Notes: generated by a model from the letters alone, not told the origin. A DNA stretch of 34,515 bases from JBATTK01 sp049670505 (GCA_049670505.1 JBATTK010000113.1:1-34515), one strand, 5' to 3'. Shown: positions 15,323 to 24,057, numbered from the stretch's first letter. A program made the numbers and translations.

Positions 15323-17060
15323 CCAAAACTACCCCATCATCAATCAAATGCCCCACCTTTGGATTGTTCCGTTTAACGGCTTCCAAATGATTTAATATCA
15401 ATACTCCAAAGGCATTATCATTATTGCTCTTGGCCAATTCATAGAGCTCTACGGACAAAAGCCAGTCTTCCGGAAAGTTGGCCATAAGCTCTCGAAAGAC
15501 CTCATTTCTGGAAATAGTGGTATTGGTTCCCTCCCTAAAATCCCGAATTTGTTGGTATAGGCTCTCCAAAGTCAGGGTTTGGACATCCTTGTTGATTTTT
15601 ACAGTTTTGGTCTTCGAAACTTGGTAGAGATTATCAAAGGACCTAAAGTCCGCAGATCCGGCATAGGCCGAAATTATAGAAGAACCTACGGCAAGGTCAA
15701 AAGTCCCTAATTCGGGTTTGAACAGAACTTCATCTTTATAGGTCACCGTGCAATCTTCAAATTGAATTAAGATCAATTTTCCATTTACATTTCGTATGCC
15801 CGTAATGTTTAAACCTTCAACCGTAATACCACTTTCATACTCAAAAGAAATGCGTTTGCCATCATAAAAATTGTAAGCTTTTAAATCACGGGGGCCCATA
15901 TTTTCTATGGCCAGATTAATGCCTTTTAGTTTCCCGATGGGGGAGCTAAACCCATTGGCATAAACCTCGATACCATGGCCTATAAGTTCCTTTTCCCTAT
16001 TGGCCAAGGCAGTGGGGCCTTCGGTTTTAAAGAAAACAACGGCATTGTCCTCGTCTGTGATCATTTGGGTAAATACTCCTGAAATTTGTAGACCCGTATT
16101 TAATTCTATAGTTCCCAATTTTTTGGAGTCGATTAGTTTTTGCAAGCCTCTAAAACCTCCTTTGCGTAGGGCCAGACCATTGGAAAACTCCTCCAACACC
16201 TCCATTAAGTGTGCAAAGTCCGGGGTTACGTAAAGTTGGGGCTGGGGTTTTGTAATGTCAAATTCTTGTTCGGCCGCCTCCACGGTGTATGGAATCTTTT
16301 GTACCTCGTCCGTCAAACACCATTCACTTTCTCCTATGGACGATAATAAACCTGCACCATAAATTTTGGGGTGCTCCAAGGTACCGATCAATCCATATTC
16401 TACGGTCCACCAATGCAAGTTTCTAATTTGAGCCATTTCAGAAAGCTGCACTTTTTTGTTTTGTAAGGTATTTACTTCTTTCTCTGCCGTTGCTATGGCT
16501 TCTTGGGTAGCGTTTGGCGCTTCTTTAAGAATGGACAATTTACGAATGGCCTCGTACACTTCGTTGTCATGTGAGGACAGTATGGCCTTTGCCCCTATTT
16601 CCCCAAATCTTCGCAAATATTCCGCATAGTCAGGATTGGCTATGATAGGGGCATGGCCGGCCGCCTCATGAATGATATCGGGGGCCGGGGTATACGCTAT
16701 GTGTTCCAATTGCCTAATATCGGACGCAATGACCAGCACTTTGTACGCTTGGAATTCCATAAATGCGTTGGGAGGAATAAAACCATCTACGGCCACGGCC
16801 GCCCAGCCGATTTCTTTCAAAATACGGTTCATTCCATACATGCTGGGGATGCTATCAATAGCAATTCCAGACTTTCTTAAACCTTCCCGATACGATTCAT
16901 GGGCTACCGTACTTAAATAAGAGACATTTTTTCGCATAACGTAGCGCCAAACTGCCTGATCCATAGGGGAATAATCTTCATAATCCTGCGGTTTAATGAA
17001 TTGTTTGAGATGAGGGGGAAGTCTATCTAGTAGCGGATTTGACTCAATTAATGTACCCAT
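15306..17060 (-). CDS. aromatic amino acid hydroxylase (phenylalanine 4-monooxygenase type)
   Basis: Predicted tetrahydropterin- and iron-dependent hydroxylation of phenylalanine to tyrosine. Iron ligands are visible: H131 and H136 in DIIHEAAGHAP, and E221 in WWTVEYGLIG. At 584 residues it is much longer than typical bacterial enzymes (~260-300). A lysine/glutamate-rich helical stretch (about 170-215) separates the His pair from the Glu by 85 residues, against about 40 in the human enzyme. About 250 residues beyond the catalytic core, from roughly residue 330, form a beta-rich extension with no assigned role. It lies back to back with the TetR regulator beside the phenylacetate genes, which fits aromatic amino acid catabolism. 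Substrate preference is inferred. Confidence 0.87.
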   Translation of the reverse strand: MGTLIESNPLLDRLPPHLKQFIKPQDYEDYSPMDQAVWRYVMRKNVSYLSTVAHESYREGLRKSGIAIDSIPSMYGMNRILKEIGWAAVAVDGFIPPNAFMEFQAYKVLVIASDIRQLEHIAYTPAPDIIHEAAGHAPIIANPDYAEYLRRFGEIGAKAILSSHDNEVYEAIRKLSILKEAPNATQEAIATAEKEVNTLQNKKVQLSEMAQIRNLHWWTVEYGLIGTLEHPKIYGAGLLSSIGESEWCLTDEVQKIPYTVEAAEQEFDITKPQPQLYVTPDFAHLMEVLEEFSNGLALRKGGFRGLQKLIDSKKLGTIELNTGLQISGVFTQMITDEDNAVVFFKTEGPTALANREKELIGHGIEVYANGFSSPIGKLKGINLAIENMGPRDLKAYNFYDGKRISFEYESGITVEGLNITGIRNVNGKLILIQFEDCTVTYKDEVLFKPELGTFDLAVGSSIISAYAGSADFRSFDNLYQVSKTKTVKINKDVQTLTLESLYQQIRDFREGTNTTISRNEVFRELMANFPEDWLLSVELYELAKSNNDNAFGVLILNHLEAVKRNNPKVGHLIDDGVVLVNSGF

Positions 17061-17129
17061 GAACTTTGCCGTTTTGGTCTAAAAGACATCACAAAGCTAT
17101 GAATTAATCGTGAGGCTATGCGGACAGGC

Positions 17130-17157
17130 TTTGGTATTATTTTATCCTTTAAATTTG
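17130..17157 (+). promoter_or_regulatory. candidate promoter of the TetR-family gene
   Basis: TTTG at 17130-17133 and TAAATTTG at 17150-17157 match the Bacteroidota -33 and -7 elements, with a 16-base gap that is slightly short. The start codon follows 19 bases later. Confidence 0.5.
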
Positions 17158-17176
17158 GGGACACTATAGAAGCATT

Positions 17177-17746
17177 ATGAAATTGGAAACCAGAAAGGAC
17201 GAAATTGTAAAAACTTCGGCGAAGCTATTTAAGGAAAAAGGATATAGCGCGGTGACTATGCGCGATATTGCCAAGGCAATGGGAATAAAGGCGGCAAGCC
17301 TGTACAACCATATCAGTTCCAAACAAGACATCCTTATTGCCATTATTATTGCGTTGGCCGAGGAATTTACGGAAGGCATGCGAACTATAAAAACGACCAA
17401 GGCAAGTAGTTTGGAAAAATTGGAGCAAATTGTTGCCCTACACGTGGATATCACTAGTAGAAATACCTATGGAATGGCATCCTTAAATAATGACTGGATG
17501 CACTTAGAGGAACAACTGACGTATTATTTAACCCTGCGGTCGGACTATGAGGAGGACTTTAGAACAGTTATTCAAGAGGGGATTAGAAACAAAGAAATCA
17601 TGAATGGTAATCCAGAGATCATGCTGTTTTCCATGTTATCTACTTTAAGATCCCTATATCTATGGATACCGAAGAAGGAAGATTTGGAACCGGAAAAATT
17701 AGGAACCGAATTAAGTGGTGTACTGATTAATGGGATCAACCCTTAA
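17177..17746 (+). CDS. TetR/AcrR family regulator, probable regulator of the paa genes
   Basis: A 189-residue protein with an N-terminal TetR helix-turn-helix: KDEIVKTSAKLFKEKGYSAV, then TMRDIAKAMGIKAASLYNHI, then SSKQDILIAII. The C-terminal ligand domain (about 60-189) is helical, including LEKLEQIVALHVDITSRN and EEDFRTVIQEGIRNKEI. It lies 69 bases before paaE in the same direction, and the paaE leader contains a perfect palindrome of the size TetR dimers bind. By analogy with PaaR-type regulators the ligand may be phenylacetyl-CoA or another acyl-CoA; that is inference. Confidence 0.88.
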   Translation: MKLETRKDEIVKTSAKLFKEKGYSAVTMRDIAKAMGIKAASLYNHISSKQDILIAIIIALAEEFTEGMRTIKTTKASSLEKLEQIVALHVDITSRNTYGMASLNNDWMHLEEQLTYYLTLRSDYEEDFRTVIQEGIRNKEIMNGNPEIMLFSMLSTLRSLYLWIPKKEDLEPEKLGTELSGVLINGINP

Positions 17747-17765
17747 TTTTTTGTAATTTATTTTG

Positions 17766-17773
17766 TAAATTTG
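17766..17773 (+). promoter_or_regulatory. -7 box of the paa operon promoter
   Basis: TAAATTTG matches the -7 consensus TAnnTTTG exactly and ends 8 bases before the palindromic operator, so the expected transcription start falls at the operator's edge. The -33 element is not clear. Confidence 0.55.
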
Positions 17774-17780
17774 CTATTGA

Positions 17781-17798
17781 AACTAACAGTTGTTAGTT
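17781..17798 (+). promoter_or_regulatory. palindromic operator upstream of paaE
   Basis: AACTAACAGTTGTTAGTT consists of perfect 7-base arms AACTAAC and GTTAGTT around four bases. It sits between the -7 box and the start codon, where a bound TetR dimer would block transcription. A near-identical site precedes the E2 gene at 29697. Confidence 0.75.
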
Positions 17799-17815
17799 AA
17801 AAGATGATATACACA

Positions 17816-18889
17816 ATGGCAAATTTTCATCAGGTAAAAATTGCGGATATTTATAAGGAAACCAAAGATTGCTCCGTAATCACCTTGGATATTCCCAAGC
17901 ACCTCAGGGATTCCTTTGCATTTAAGCAAGGACAGCATTTGACTTTGCGAAAGACAATTTATGGTGATGAGGTACGCCGTTCTTATTCCTTATGTTCAAG
18001 TCCGATCGATGACCAATGGAGGGTCGCCATTAAGCAGATACCGGGAGGCGTGTTTTCAACCTACGCCAATACGGAATTAGACTCCGGGGATACCCTTGAG
18101 ATTATGGAGCCTACGGGGAACTTTTATGTAGATATAACACCCGAAAAGGCGAAGAACCATATTGCTTTTGCGGCCGGAAGTGGGATTACGCCCATTCTGT
18201 CCATTATAAAAACACATTTATTATTAGAGCCCAATAGTACCTTCAAATTGTTTTATTTGAACCGCTCGGTAAGATCCATTGTCTTTAAAGAAGAAATAGA
18301 ACAACTTAAAAATAGGTTTTTTGGGAGGTTTGAAATTTTCTATTTCCTCACCAAGGAACAAAGGGACATTCCTCTTTTCAACGGACGTTTTACCGCTGAA
18401 AAGATGCAAGTATTGACGAAGACATTTATTGACGTGGCCGACACCGACAATTGTTTTATTTGCGGGCCACGGGAGATGATTTTTTTAATCAGGGACGAGC
18501 TATGCGCTGCCGGCATGGAAAAAGATAGGATACATTACGAATTGTTTTTCTCAGGGGACAATCCGGACAACAATCTACATATAGCGAAAATATTGGAACA
18601 ACGGACCGAAGGTACCGAGATTACCATAATAGATGGCGGAAAGGAATTCCATTTTACCATGGACGATGCGTATGATACTATTCTAGATGGTGCGCTGGCC
18701 GCCGGGGCCGATTTGCCTTTTGCTTGCAAAGGCGGAGTTTGTAGTACGTGCAAATGCAAACTTATTGAGGGTTCCGTAGAAATGAAGGTTAATTATGCAT
18801 TGGAAGAAGATGAGGTAAAGAACAATTTTATTTTAGGTTGCCAGGCCGTACCGACTACCGAAAAAATAATCGTAGATTATGATGTTTAA
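17816..18889 (+). CDS. paaE: phenylacetyl-CoA 1,2-epoxidase, reductase subunit PaaE
   Basis: PaaE passes electrons from NAD(P)H through FAD and a [2Fe-2S] cluster to the PaaABCD epoxidase. Domains in order are an FAD-binding ferredoxin-reductase domain (RRSYSLCSSP), a nucleotide-binding domain (AAGSGITPILSII, then FICGPREMI) and a C-terminal plant-type ferredoxin domain with cluster cysteines in CKGGVCSTCKC and LGCQ. The start at 17816 (MANFHQVKIADIYKE) is preferred; ATG 17804 would add MIYT. It is first in the operon and separated from paaA by a 167-base gap rich in inverted repeats. Confidence 0.95.
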   Translation: MANFHQVKIADIYKETKDCSVITLDIPKHLRDSFAFKQGQHLTLRKTIYGDEVRRSYSLCSSPIDDQWRVAIKQIPGGVFSTYANTELDSGDTLEIMEPTGNFYVDITPEKAKNHIAFAAGSGITPILSIIKTHLLLEPNSTFKLFYLNRSVRSIVFKEEIEQLKNRFFGRFEIFYFLTKEQRDIPLFNGRFTAEKMQVLTKTFIDVADTDNCFICGPREMIFLIRDELCAAGMEKDRIHYELFFSGDNPDNNLHIAKILEQRTEGTEITIIDGGKEFHFTMDDAYDTILDGALAAGADLPFACKGGVCSTCKCKLIEGSVEMKVNYALEEDEVKNNFILGCQAVPTTEKIIVDYDV

Positions 18890-18901
18890 TCGAAAAGAAT
18901 T

Positions 18902-19023
18902 CCTCGAGGCTCTGTCACGCCTTCATGTAGCTATTTCGGCGGACGAAGGCCTCGAGATTCCATAAAACTGTCATCCTCGCATATGCGGGGATCTAAATTA
19001 AAAAATTTCAAGAAATTTTTTAA
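18902..19023 (+). repeat. three stacked inverted repeats between paaE and paaA
   Basis: Three palindromes lie in one gap. CTCGAGGC at 18903 and GCCTTC at 18919 face GAAGGCCTCGAG at 18945-18956. ATCCTCGCATATGCGGGGAT (18973-18992) pairs fully apart from one wobble and resembles dispersed REP-type units. TTAAAAAATTTC and GAAATTTTTTAA (18998-19023) are perfect 12-base arms around two bases. They could terminate part of the transcription, be an RNA-processing site, or be a small mobile repeat inserted in the operon. Confidence 0.6.
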
Positions 19024-19056
19024 TAGGATTTTACCGAAAATTAAATACTGAAGGCT

Positions 19057-20013
19057 ATGAGTGAAACACAAATAAGGGATTTGGAAAAACAGTTTGAAGC
19101 ACGTATTGCGCGTGATGAAAAAATTGAACCTAAGGATTGGATGCCCGAAAAGTATCGAAAAACACACATTAGACAAATATCACAACATGCGCATTCCGAA
19201 GTTGTGGGCATGTTGCCCGAAGGCAATTGGATTACCCGTGCTCCTTCATTAAGACGTAAAGTTGCACTTTTGGCGAAAGTGCAGGACGAAGCCGGACATG
19301 GCCTGTACCTATATAGTGCCTGTGAGACCTTGGGAATTTCACGTGAGGAGTTGTATGAACAACTTCACTCCGGTAAAGCAAAATACTCAAGTATTTTTAA
19401 TTACCCCACCGTGACCTGGGCCGATATCGGTGCCATAGGTTGGTTGGTAGATGGCGCGGCCATTATAAATCAAGTGCCTTTATGTAATACTTCCTATGGA
19501 CCCTATGCCCGGGCTATGGTAAGAGTATGCAAGGAAGAAAGTTTTCATCAACGCCAAGGTTTTGAAATTATGATGAAACTGGCGCAGGGTACACCGGAAC
19601 AAAAAGAAATGGCACAGGACGCATTGAATCGTTGGTGGTGGCCATCATTGATGATGCTGGGGCCAACAGATTCGGAATCGGTCCACACGGAACAATCCAT
19701 GAAGTGGAAACTAAAACGGAAGACCAATGATGAGTTGCGGCAACAATTTATAGATCAAACCGTCCCCCAGGCGGATTTGATCGGTTTAACCGTTCCTGAT
19801 TCCGATTTAAAATGGAACGAGGAAACGGGACATTATGATTTTGGGGAAATTGATTGGGATGAGTTTTGGCAAGTGGTCAAGGGTCATGGACCTTGTAATA
19901 GGGAACGCATGAATGCCAGGGTAGGGGCATGGGAAAGAGGACAATGGGTCCGGGATGCCGCTATGGCCCATGCGGAGAAAAAACAAGATAAAAAAGCAAA
20001 GAAAGTAGGATAA
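19057..20013 (+). CDS. paaA: phenylacetyl-CoA 1,2-epoxidase, catalytic subunit PaaA
   Basis: The oxygenase subunit that inserts one oxygen atom into the aromatic ring of phenylacetyl-CoA to give the 1,2-epoxide. The 318-residue length fits the family. Diiron ligands of the ferritin-like bundle are visible: E48, E78 and H81 in VQDEAGH, and E161 and H164 in KEESFH. The motif WADIGAIGWLVDGAAI and the WERGQWVRD ending are typical. The 3' end is lysine-rich (KKQDKKAKKVG). Followed by paaB after 58 bases. Confidence 0.97.
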   Translation: MSETQIRDLEKQFEARIARDEKIEPKDWMPEKYRKTHIRQISQHAHSEVVGMLPEGNWITRAPSLRRKVALLAKVQDEAGHGLYLYSACETLGISREELYEQLHSGKAKYSSIFNYPTVTWADIGAIGWLVDGAAIINQVPLCNTSYGPYARAMVRVCKEESFHQRQGFEIMMKLAQGTPEQKEMAQDALNRWWWPSLMMLGPTDSESVHTEQSMKWKLKRKTNDELRQQFIDQTVPQADLIGLTVPDSDLKWNEETGHYDFGEIDWDEFWQVVKGHGPCNRERMNARVGAWERGQWVRDAAMAHAEKKQDKKAKKVG

Positions 20014-20071
20014 ACAAAGCCTTGCCAGAAGCCACTTTTAGCAAGAGGTGATGGTGGGGGAGACAAACATT

Positions 20072-20356
20072 ATGAAGAAGAACTGGCCACTTTGGGAAGT
20101 ATTTGTACGAAGTAAAAACGGATTGGAACATCGTCATTTTGGTAGTCTGCATGCGGCAGATGAGGAAATGGCATTGGAAAATGCCCGTGATGTCTATACC
20201 CGTAGAAATGAAGGGGTAAGTATTTGGGTGGTAGAATCCAAACACATTACGGCATCCAATCCTGATAATAATGGTGAGCTATTTGAACCGGCTCAGGATA
20301 AAGTATATCGCCATCCGACATTTTATGATTTGCCCGATGAGGTAAAACATATGTAA
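20072..20356 (+). CDS. paaB: phenylacetyl-CoA epoxidase subunit PaaB
   Basis: A small 94-residue subunit that bridges PaaAC heterodimers. WPLWEVFVRSKNGLEHRHFG, SLHAADEEMALENARDVY and TRRNEGVSIWVV are characteristic. Start set at ATG 20072 (MKKNWPLWEVF) to match family length; ATG 20051 or GTG 20048, nearer to AAGAGG, would add seven or eight residues. Confidence 0.95.
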   Translation: MKKNWPLWEVFVRSKNGLEHRHFGSLHAADEEMALENARDVYTRRNEGVSIWVVESKHITASNPDNNGELFEPAQDKVYRHPTFYDLPDEVKHM

Positions 20357-20396
20357 ATTCCTTACAATAAAAAAAATTCATTATTGAAGCCTAATT

Positions 20397-21149
20397 ATGA
20401 ATAACAATTTATATCAATATATCCTTGGTATTGCGGATAACAGTCTTGTTCTTGGACAACGATTGGGCGAATTATGCGGTCATGGACCCAATTTGGAAAC
20501 CGATATTGCCTGCACCAATATTTCCCTGGATTTATTAGGACAGACCAGAAGCTATTTTCAATACGCCGCTCAACTCAAAGGAGACAATACCAAAGAAGAC
20601 GATATTGCCTTTTTAAGGACGGAACGGGAATACGTAAATGTCTTGCTGGTAGAACAACCCAATACCGATTTTGCCTATATCATGGCACGGCAGTTTTTGT
20701 TCGATGCATATCATTTGCTGTTTTTAATGGAATTGCAGCAAAGCCATGATCTCACTATTTCTGCTATAGCCAAGAAAGCGATCAAGGAAGTAAGTTATCA
20801 TTATCGTTTTTCATCCGATTGGGTAAAGCGTTTGGGAGATGGTACCCAAGAAAGTCATATGAAAATGCAAAACGCTATTGACAATCTATGGACCTATACC
20901 GATGAACTATTTCATCAAACGGAAGCGGATAAGGTAATGATCAAGGAAGGGATCGGAGTGGATACCTCAAAATTAAAAGAAACATATTATCAAAGAATAA
21001 CCGACATCTTGATGGAAGCCACTTTGGAAGTTCCGGAATCCAAATGGTTCCAAAAAGGAGGAAAAAATGGCATTCATACCGAACATATGGGGTATTTGCT
21101 GAATGATTTGCAATACATGCAACGTACCTATCCCAATATGGAGTGGTAA
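20397..21149 (+). CDS. paaC: phenylacetyl-CoA epoxidase, structural subunit PaaC
   Basis: A 250-residue ferritin-like partner of PaaA; in the family it lacks a working diiron centre and supports PaaA folding and activity. Typical stretches are LYQYILGIADNSLVLGQRL, FLRTEREYVNVLLVEQPN, FAYIMARQFLFDAYHLLFL and GGKNGIHTEHMGYLLND. It follows paaB by 40 bases and is followed closely by paaD. Confidence 0.95.
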   Translation: MNNNLYQYILGIADNSLVLGQRLGELCGHGPNLETDIACTNISLDLLGQTRSYFQYAAQLKGDNTKEDDIAFLRTEREYVNVLLVEQPNTDFAYIMARQFLFDAYHLLFLMELQQSHDLTISAIAKKAIKEVSYHYRFSSDWVKRLGDGTQESHMKMQNAIDNLWTYTDELFHQTEADKVMIKEGIGVDTSKLKETYYQRITDILMEATLEVPESKWFQKGGKNGIHTEHMGYLLNDLQYMQRTYPNMEW

Positions 21150-21156
21150 GGTGAAT

Positions 21157-21657
21157 ATGATAATGGAAAAAGTAAACATACCAAAGCAATTGATTCCAAT
21201 TCTGGAAAAGGTATCAGATCCGGAAATTCCTGTACTGTCCATTCTAGAAATGGGTGTTGTGCGTTCCGCTGTTGTTGAAAATAATGTCGTTGAGGTACAG
21301 ATTACACCCACCTACAGTGGATGCCCTGCCATGGACGTCATTGGGGACGATATAAAATCGGCATTGGAAGGTGCGGGTTATCAAGCTAAAATAGAATTGG
21401 TATTGACGCCCGCCTGGACCACTGACTGGATTACCGAAAAAGGACGCCGGGCACTAGAGGATTATGGCATAGCGGCGCCCTTGGAGGCCGATGCCGACAA
21501 AGAAGCTCTTTTGGGGGACAAAAAATTAGTGAAATGTACCAATTGTGGTTCCAAGAATACGAAACTGGTGAGTCAGTTTGGGTCTACTGCCTGTAAGGCA
21601 TTGTTCCAGTGCAAAGATTGCCAAGAGCCTTTTGATTATTTTAAATGTTTAAAATAA
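21157..21657 (+). CDS. paaD: PaaD, metal-cluster assembly factor for the epoxidase
   Basis: A MIP18/DUF59-type protein needed for a mature, active epoxidase, probably by metal or Fe-S assembly. The start at 21157 (MIMEKVNIPKQ), 7 bases after the paaC stop, is preferred; ATG 21163 is also possible. The long frame from 21103 lies inside paaC. The 166-residue protein has VSDPEIPVLSILEMGVVR, PTYSGCPAMDVI and TPAWTTDWITEKGRRAL. A C-terminal four-Cys zinc-ribbon-like region (CTNCGSKNT, later CKDC) completes the PaaD form. Confidence 0.94.
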   Translation: MIMEKVNIPKQLIPILEKVSDPEIPVLSILEMGVVRSAVVENNVVEVQITPTYSGCPAMDVIGDDIKSALEGAGYQAKIELVLTPAWTTDWITEKGRRALEDYGIAAPLEADADKEALLGDKKLVKCTNCGSKNTKLVSQFGSTACKALFQCKDCQEPFDYFKCLK

Positions 21658-21665
21658 CATAGTAT

Positions 21666-22451
21666 ATGGGGAATAATTCCATTGAATTCGAGCTGAAAAA
21701 CGGAGTAGCCTATATTGCTCTCAATAGGCCGGAAGCATTTAATAGTTTTAATCGTGAAATGGCACTGGGCCTTCAGGAAAAATTAGATGTTTGCGAGAAA
21801 GATGAAACAATAAGAGCTATAGTCCTTACCGGAAACGGGAAGGCCTTTTGTGCCGGCCAGGACCTTAAAGAAGTAAGCTCGCCGGAACTGAATCCCGGAT
21901 TTAAAAAAATATTGGAAGAACACTATAACCCTATTATTTCCCGTATTAGAACCATAGAAAAACCTATCATTGCCGCTGTAAACGGTGTAGCTGCCGGGGC
22001 AGGGGCCAATATAGCTTTGGCTTGTGATATTGTGGTAGCCAATGAGCATGCGAGTTTTATACAGGCTTTTAGTAAAATAGGGTTGATCCCGGATAGTGGG
22101 GGTACCTTCTTTTTGCCTAGGTTGATCGGATTTCAAAAAGCCTCTGCCCTGGCCATGTTGGGAGATAAGATAGATGCCAAGGAAGCGGAACGTTTGGGGA
22201 TGATCTATAAACACGTTTCTTCCGAAGAATTTCAGGACGTAATTGACATGCTGGCCCATAAAATGGCCCGGATGCCTACCAAAGCTTTGGGAGCTATCAA
22301 AAAACTTTTTAATCGATCCATGACCAACGATTTACAATCACAATTGGCTTTGGAGTCCAAATATCAAATAGAAGCGGCCCAAAGTGAGGATTATGCGGAA
22401 GGTGTGGCAGCTTTTATCGAAAAACGAAAACCTGAATTTAAAGGAAGGTAA
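21666..22451 (+). CDS. paaG: 1,2-epoxyphenylacetyl-CoA isomerase PaaG
   Basis: A crotonase-fold enzyme converting ring-epoxyphenylacetyl-CoA to the oxepin form. At 261 residues, it has the acyl-CoA oxyanion-hole motif FCAGQDLKE and AVNGVAAGAGANIAL. It also has AFSKIGLIPDSGG, where D143 matches the catalytic Asp of PaaG and the usual second Glu of hydratases is absent. The C-terminus (GVAAFIEKRKPEFKGR) is typical. It starts 8 bases after paaD. Confidence 0.94.
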   Translation: MGNNSIEFELKNGVAYIALNRPEAFNSFNREMALGLQEKLDVCEKDETIRAIVLTGNGKAFCAGQDLKEVSSPELNPGFKKILEEHYNPIISRIRTIEKPIIAAVNGVAAGAGANIALACDIVVANEHASFIQAFSKIGLIPDSGGTFFLPRLIGFQKASALAMLGDKIDAKEAERLGMIYKHVSSEEFQDVIDMLAHKMARMPTKALGAIKKLFNRSMTNDLQSQLALESKYQIEAAQSEDYAEGVAAFIEKRKPEFKGR

Positions 22452-22457
22452 CAACGT

Positions 22458-23633
22458 ATGAAGGTAGGAATAATAGGCTCCGGAACCATGGGAAGTGGTA
22501 TTGCACAAGTTGCGGCCACCTCGGGTTGCGATGTAAAATTATATGATACCGATCTGGCCGCTCTGGATAAAAGCAAAGCGGCTTTGGAAAAAGTACTGTC
22601 CAGACTTATTGAAAAAGGCCGAATGGACGGTACGGAAAAATCAAGGATTCAAGGAAATATATCCTATGTAAACAAGCTAGAGGATTTGGGAGATTCCGAA
22701 CTGACCATTGAGGCCATTGTTGAAAATTTGGGGATAAAGCAAAAGGTGTTTGCCGAATTGGAAACCTACGTTTCCGAAGAAACCATCATTGCCACGAATA
22801 CTTCTTCGCTATCCGTAACATCCATAGCCTCGTCCCTAAAAAAACCGGAGCGCTGTATAGGCATCCACTTTTTCAATCCCGCACCTTTAATGAAATTGGT
22901 AGAGGTGATTCCCGCCATTCAAACCTCCAAATCCGTATGGGAGGAATCGGTACGGATTATTGCCGATTGGAAAAAAACCGTAGCGGTGGCCAAAGATACA
23001 CCTGGTTTTATCGTAAATCGTGTGGCACGTCCTTTTTATGGCGAATCGCTACGCATTTATGAAGAGGGAATCGCTGATTTTGCAACGATAGATCAAAGTT
23101 TAAAGACTTTGGGGGGATTTCGGATGGGACCTTTTGAACTGATGGATTTTATCGGGAACGATGTCAACTATATCGTCACGGAGACCGTTTTTAAGGCATT
23201 TTACTCCGATCCCAGATATAAACCATCGTTTACACAAAAGCGGTATTCGGAGGCGGGCTATTTGGGAAGAAAAACAGGAAGGGGATATTATGAATATGAT
23301 GATAACGGGAAGCAAACCAATAATTCATCTGTCTTGTCGAGCGCAGTTGAAACGTCTCTTTACGAAACCATTTTTAATCGGGTGTTGGTGATGTTGATCA
23401 ACGAGGCGGCGGATGCTCTATTTTTAAATGTTGCTTCTGCCGAGGATATCGATAATGCCATGACCAAGGGAGTTAACTATCCTAAGGGATTATTGGCCTG
23501 GGCCGATGAAAAAGGAATGGATTGGTGCGTTGCCAAAATGGATGGGCTTTATAATGAATATCACGAGGATCGGTATAGATGTAGTCCCTTATTACGGAGA
23601 ATGCTTAAGGAAGGGAAACGATTTTTTGATTAA
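22458..23633 (+). CDS. paaH: 3-hydroxyadipyl-CoA dehydrogenase PaaH
   Basis: NAD-dependent oxidation of 3-hydroxyadipyl-CoA to 3-oxoadipyl-CoA. The 391-residue protein has an N-terminal Rossmann motif (GSGTMGSGIA, residues 7-16), the catalytic-His motif GIHFFNPAPLMKLVE, a first C-terminal domain (GPFELMDFIGNDVNY) and a second, shorter one (INEAADALFL to LLRRMLKEGKRFFD). It is shorter than the E. coli enzyme (~475) but has both C-terminal repeats. It is 6 bases after paaG. Confidence 0.93.
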   Translation: MKVGIIGSGTMGSGIAQVAATSGCDVKLYDTDLAALDKSKAALEKVLSRLIEKGRMDGTEKSRIQGNISYVNKLEDLGDSELTIEAIVENLGIKQKVFAELETYVSEETIIATNTSSLSVTSIASSLKKPERCIGIHFFNPAPLMKLVEVIPAIQTSKSVWEESVRIIADWKKTVAVAKDTPGFIVNRVARPFYGESLRIYEEGIADFATIDQSLKTLGGFRMGPFELMDFIGNDVNYIVTETVFKAFYSDPRYKPSFTQKRYSEAGYLGRKTGRGYYEYDDNGKQTNNSSVLSSAVETSLYETIFNRVLVMLINEAADALFLNVASAEDIDNAMTKGVNYPKGLLAWADEKGMDWCVAKMDGLYNEYHEDRYRCSPLLRRMLKEGKRFFD

Positions 23634-23649
23634 AAGGGCACGATTTGAA

Positions 23650-24057
23650 ATGAAAGGAGAGACCATACCTTATAAAATGCTGAACTTGGATGCCTATAGT
23701 ACCTGGCTGGGTATCGAAATTTTGGAATGCCGGATCGGACGTTGCAAAGTGGGGATGACCGTTAGAAAGGAGATGCTCAACAGTATGGGAAAAGCACACG
23801 GTGGAATCAGCTATGCCCTGGCGGATACTGCTTTTGGGTTTGCAGCAAATACCCATGGCAAATATGCGGTGTCCATAGAAACCTCGGTCAATCATATCGA
23901 GGCTTTGGAAGAGGGGGATTATATTGAAGCGGAATCCGTGATAGAAAAGGTAAAGACCAAGGTGGGTTTTAATGTGATCGAAGTAAAGCGGGGAAAAGAT
24001 TTGGTCGCTTTGTTCAAAGGAGTGGTGTATAGAACAAACAAAGATTGGGAGGAATAG
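23650..24057 (+). CDS. paaI: hotdog thioesterase PaaI
   Basis: A 135-residue hotdog-fold acyl-CoA thioesterase that releases CoA from phenylacetyl-CoA or ring-hydroxylated derivatives and is thought to rescue trapped CoA. HGGISYALADTAFGFAAN is the PaaI signature with its catalytic Asp. The start at 23650 (MKGETIPYKML), 16 bases after paaH, is preferred over an upstream in-frame ATG at 23506 that lies wholly within paaH. The operon may pause here: a 369-base gene-free gap follows. Confidence 0.92.
   Translation: MKGETIPYKMLNLDAYSTWLGIEILECRIGRCKVGMTVRKEMLNSMGKAHGGISYALADTAFGFAANTHGKYAVSIETSVNHIEALEEGDYIEAESVIEKVKTKVGFNVIEVKRGKDLVALFKGVVYRTNKDWEE

Noticed and set aside
17061..17176. A TetR operator in the hydroxylase-tetR gap
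   Set aside because: No AACTAAC/GTTAGTT pair or other clear palindrome is present, so control of the hydroxylase or of tetR itself by this regulator is not supported by the sequence.
23506..23649. An N-terminal extension of PaaI to 23506
   Set aside because: The added stretch is wholly within paaH in another frame; the start at 23650 gives the normal family length.
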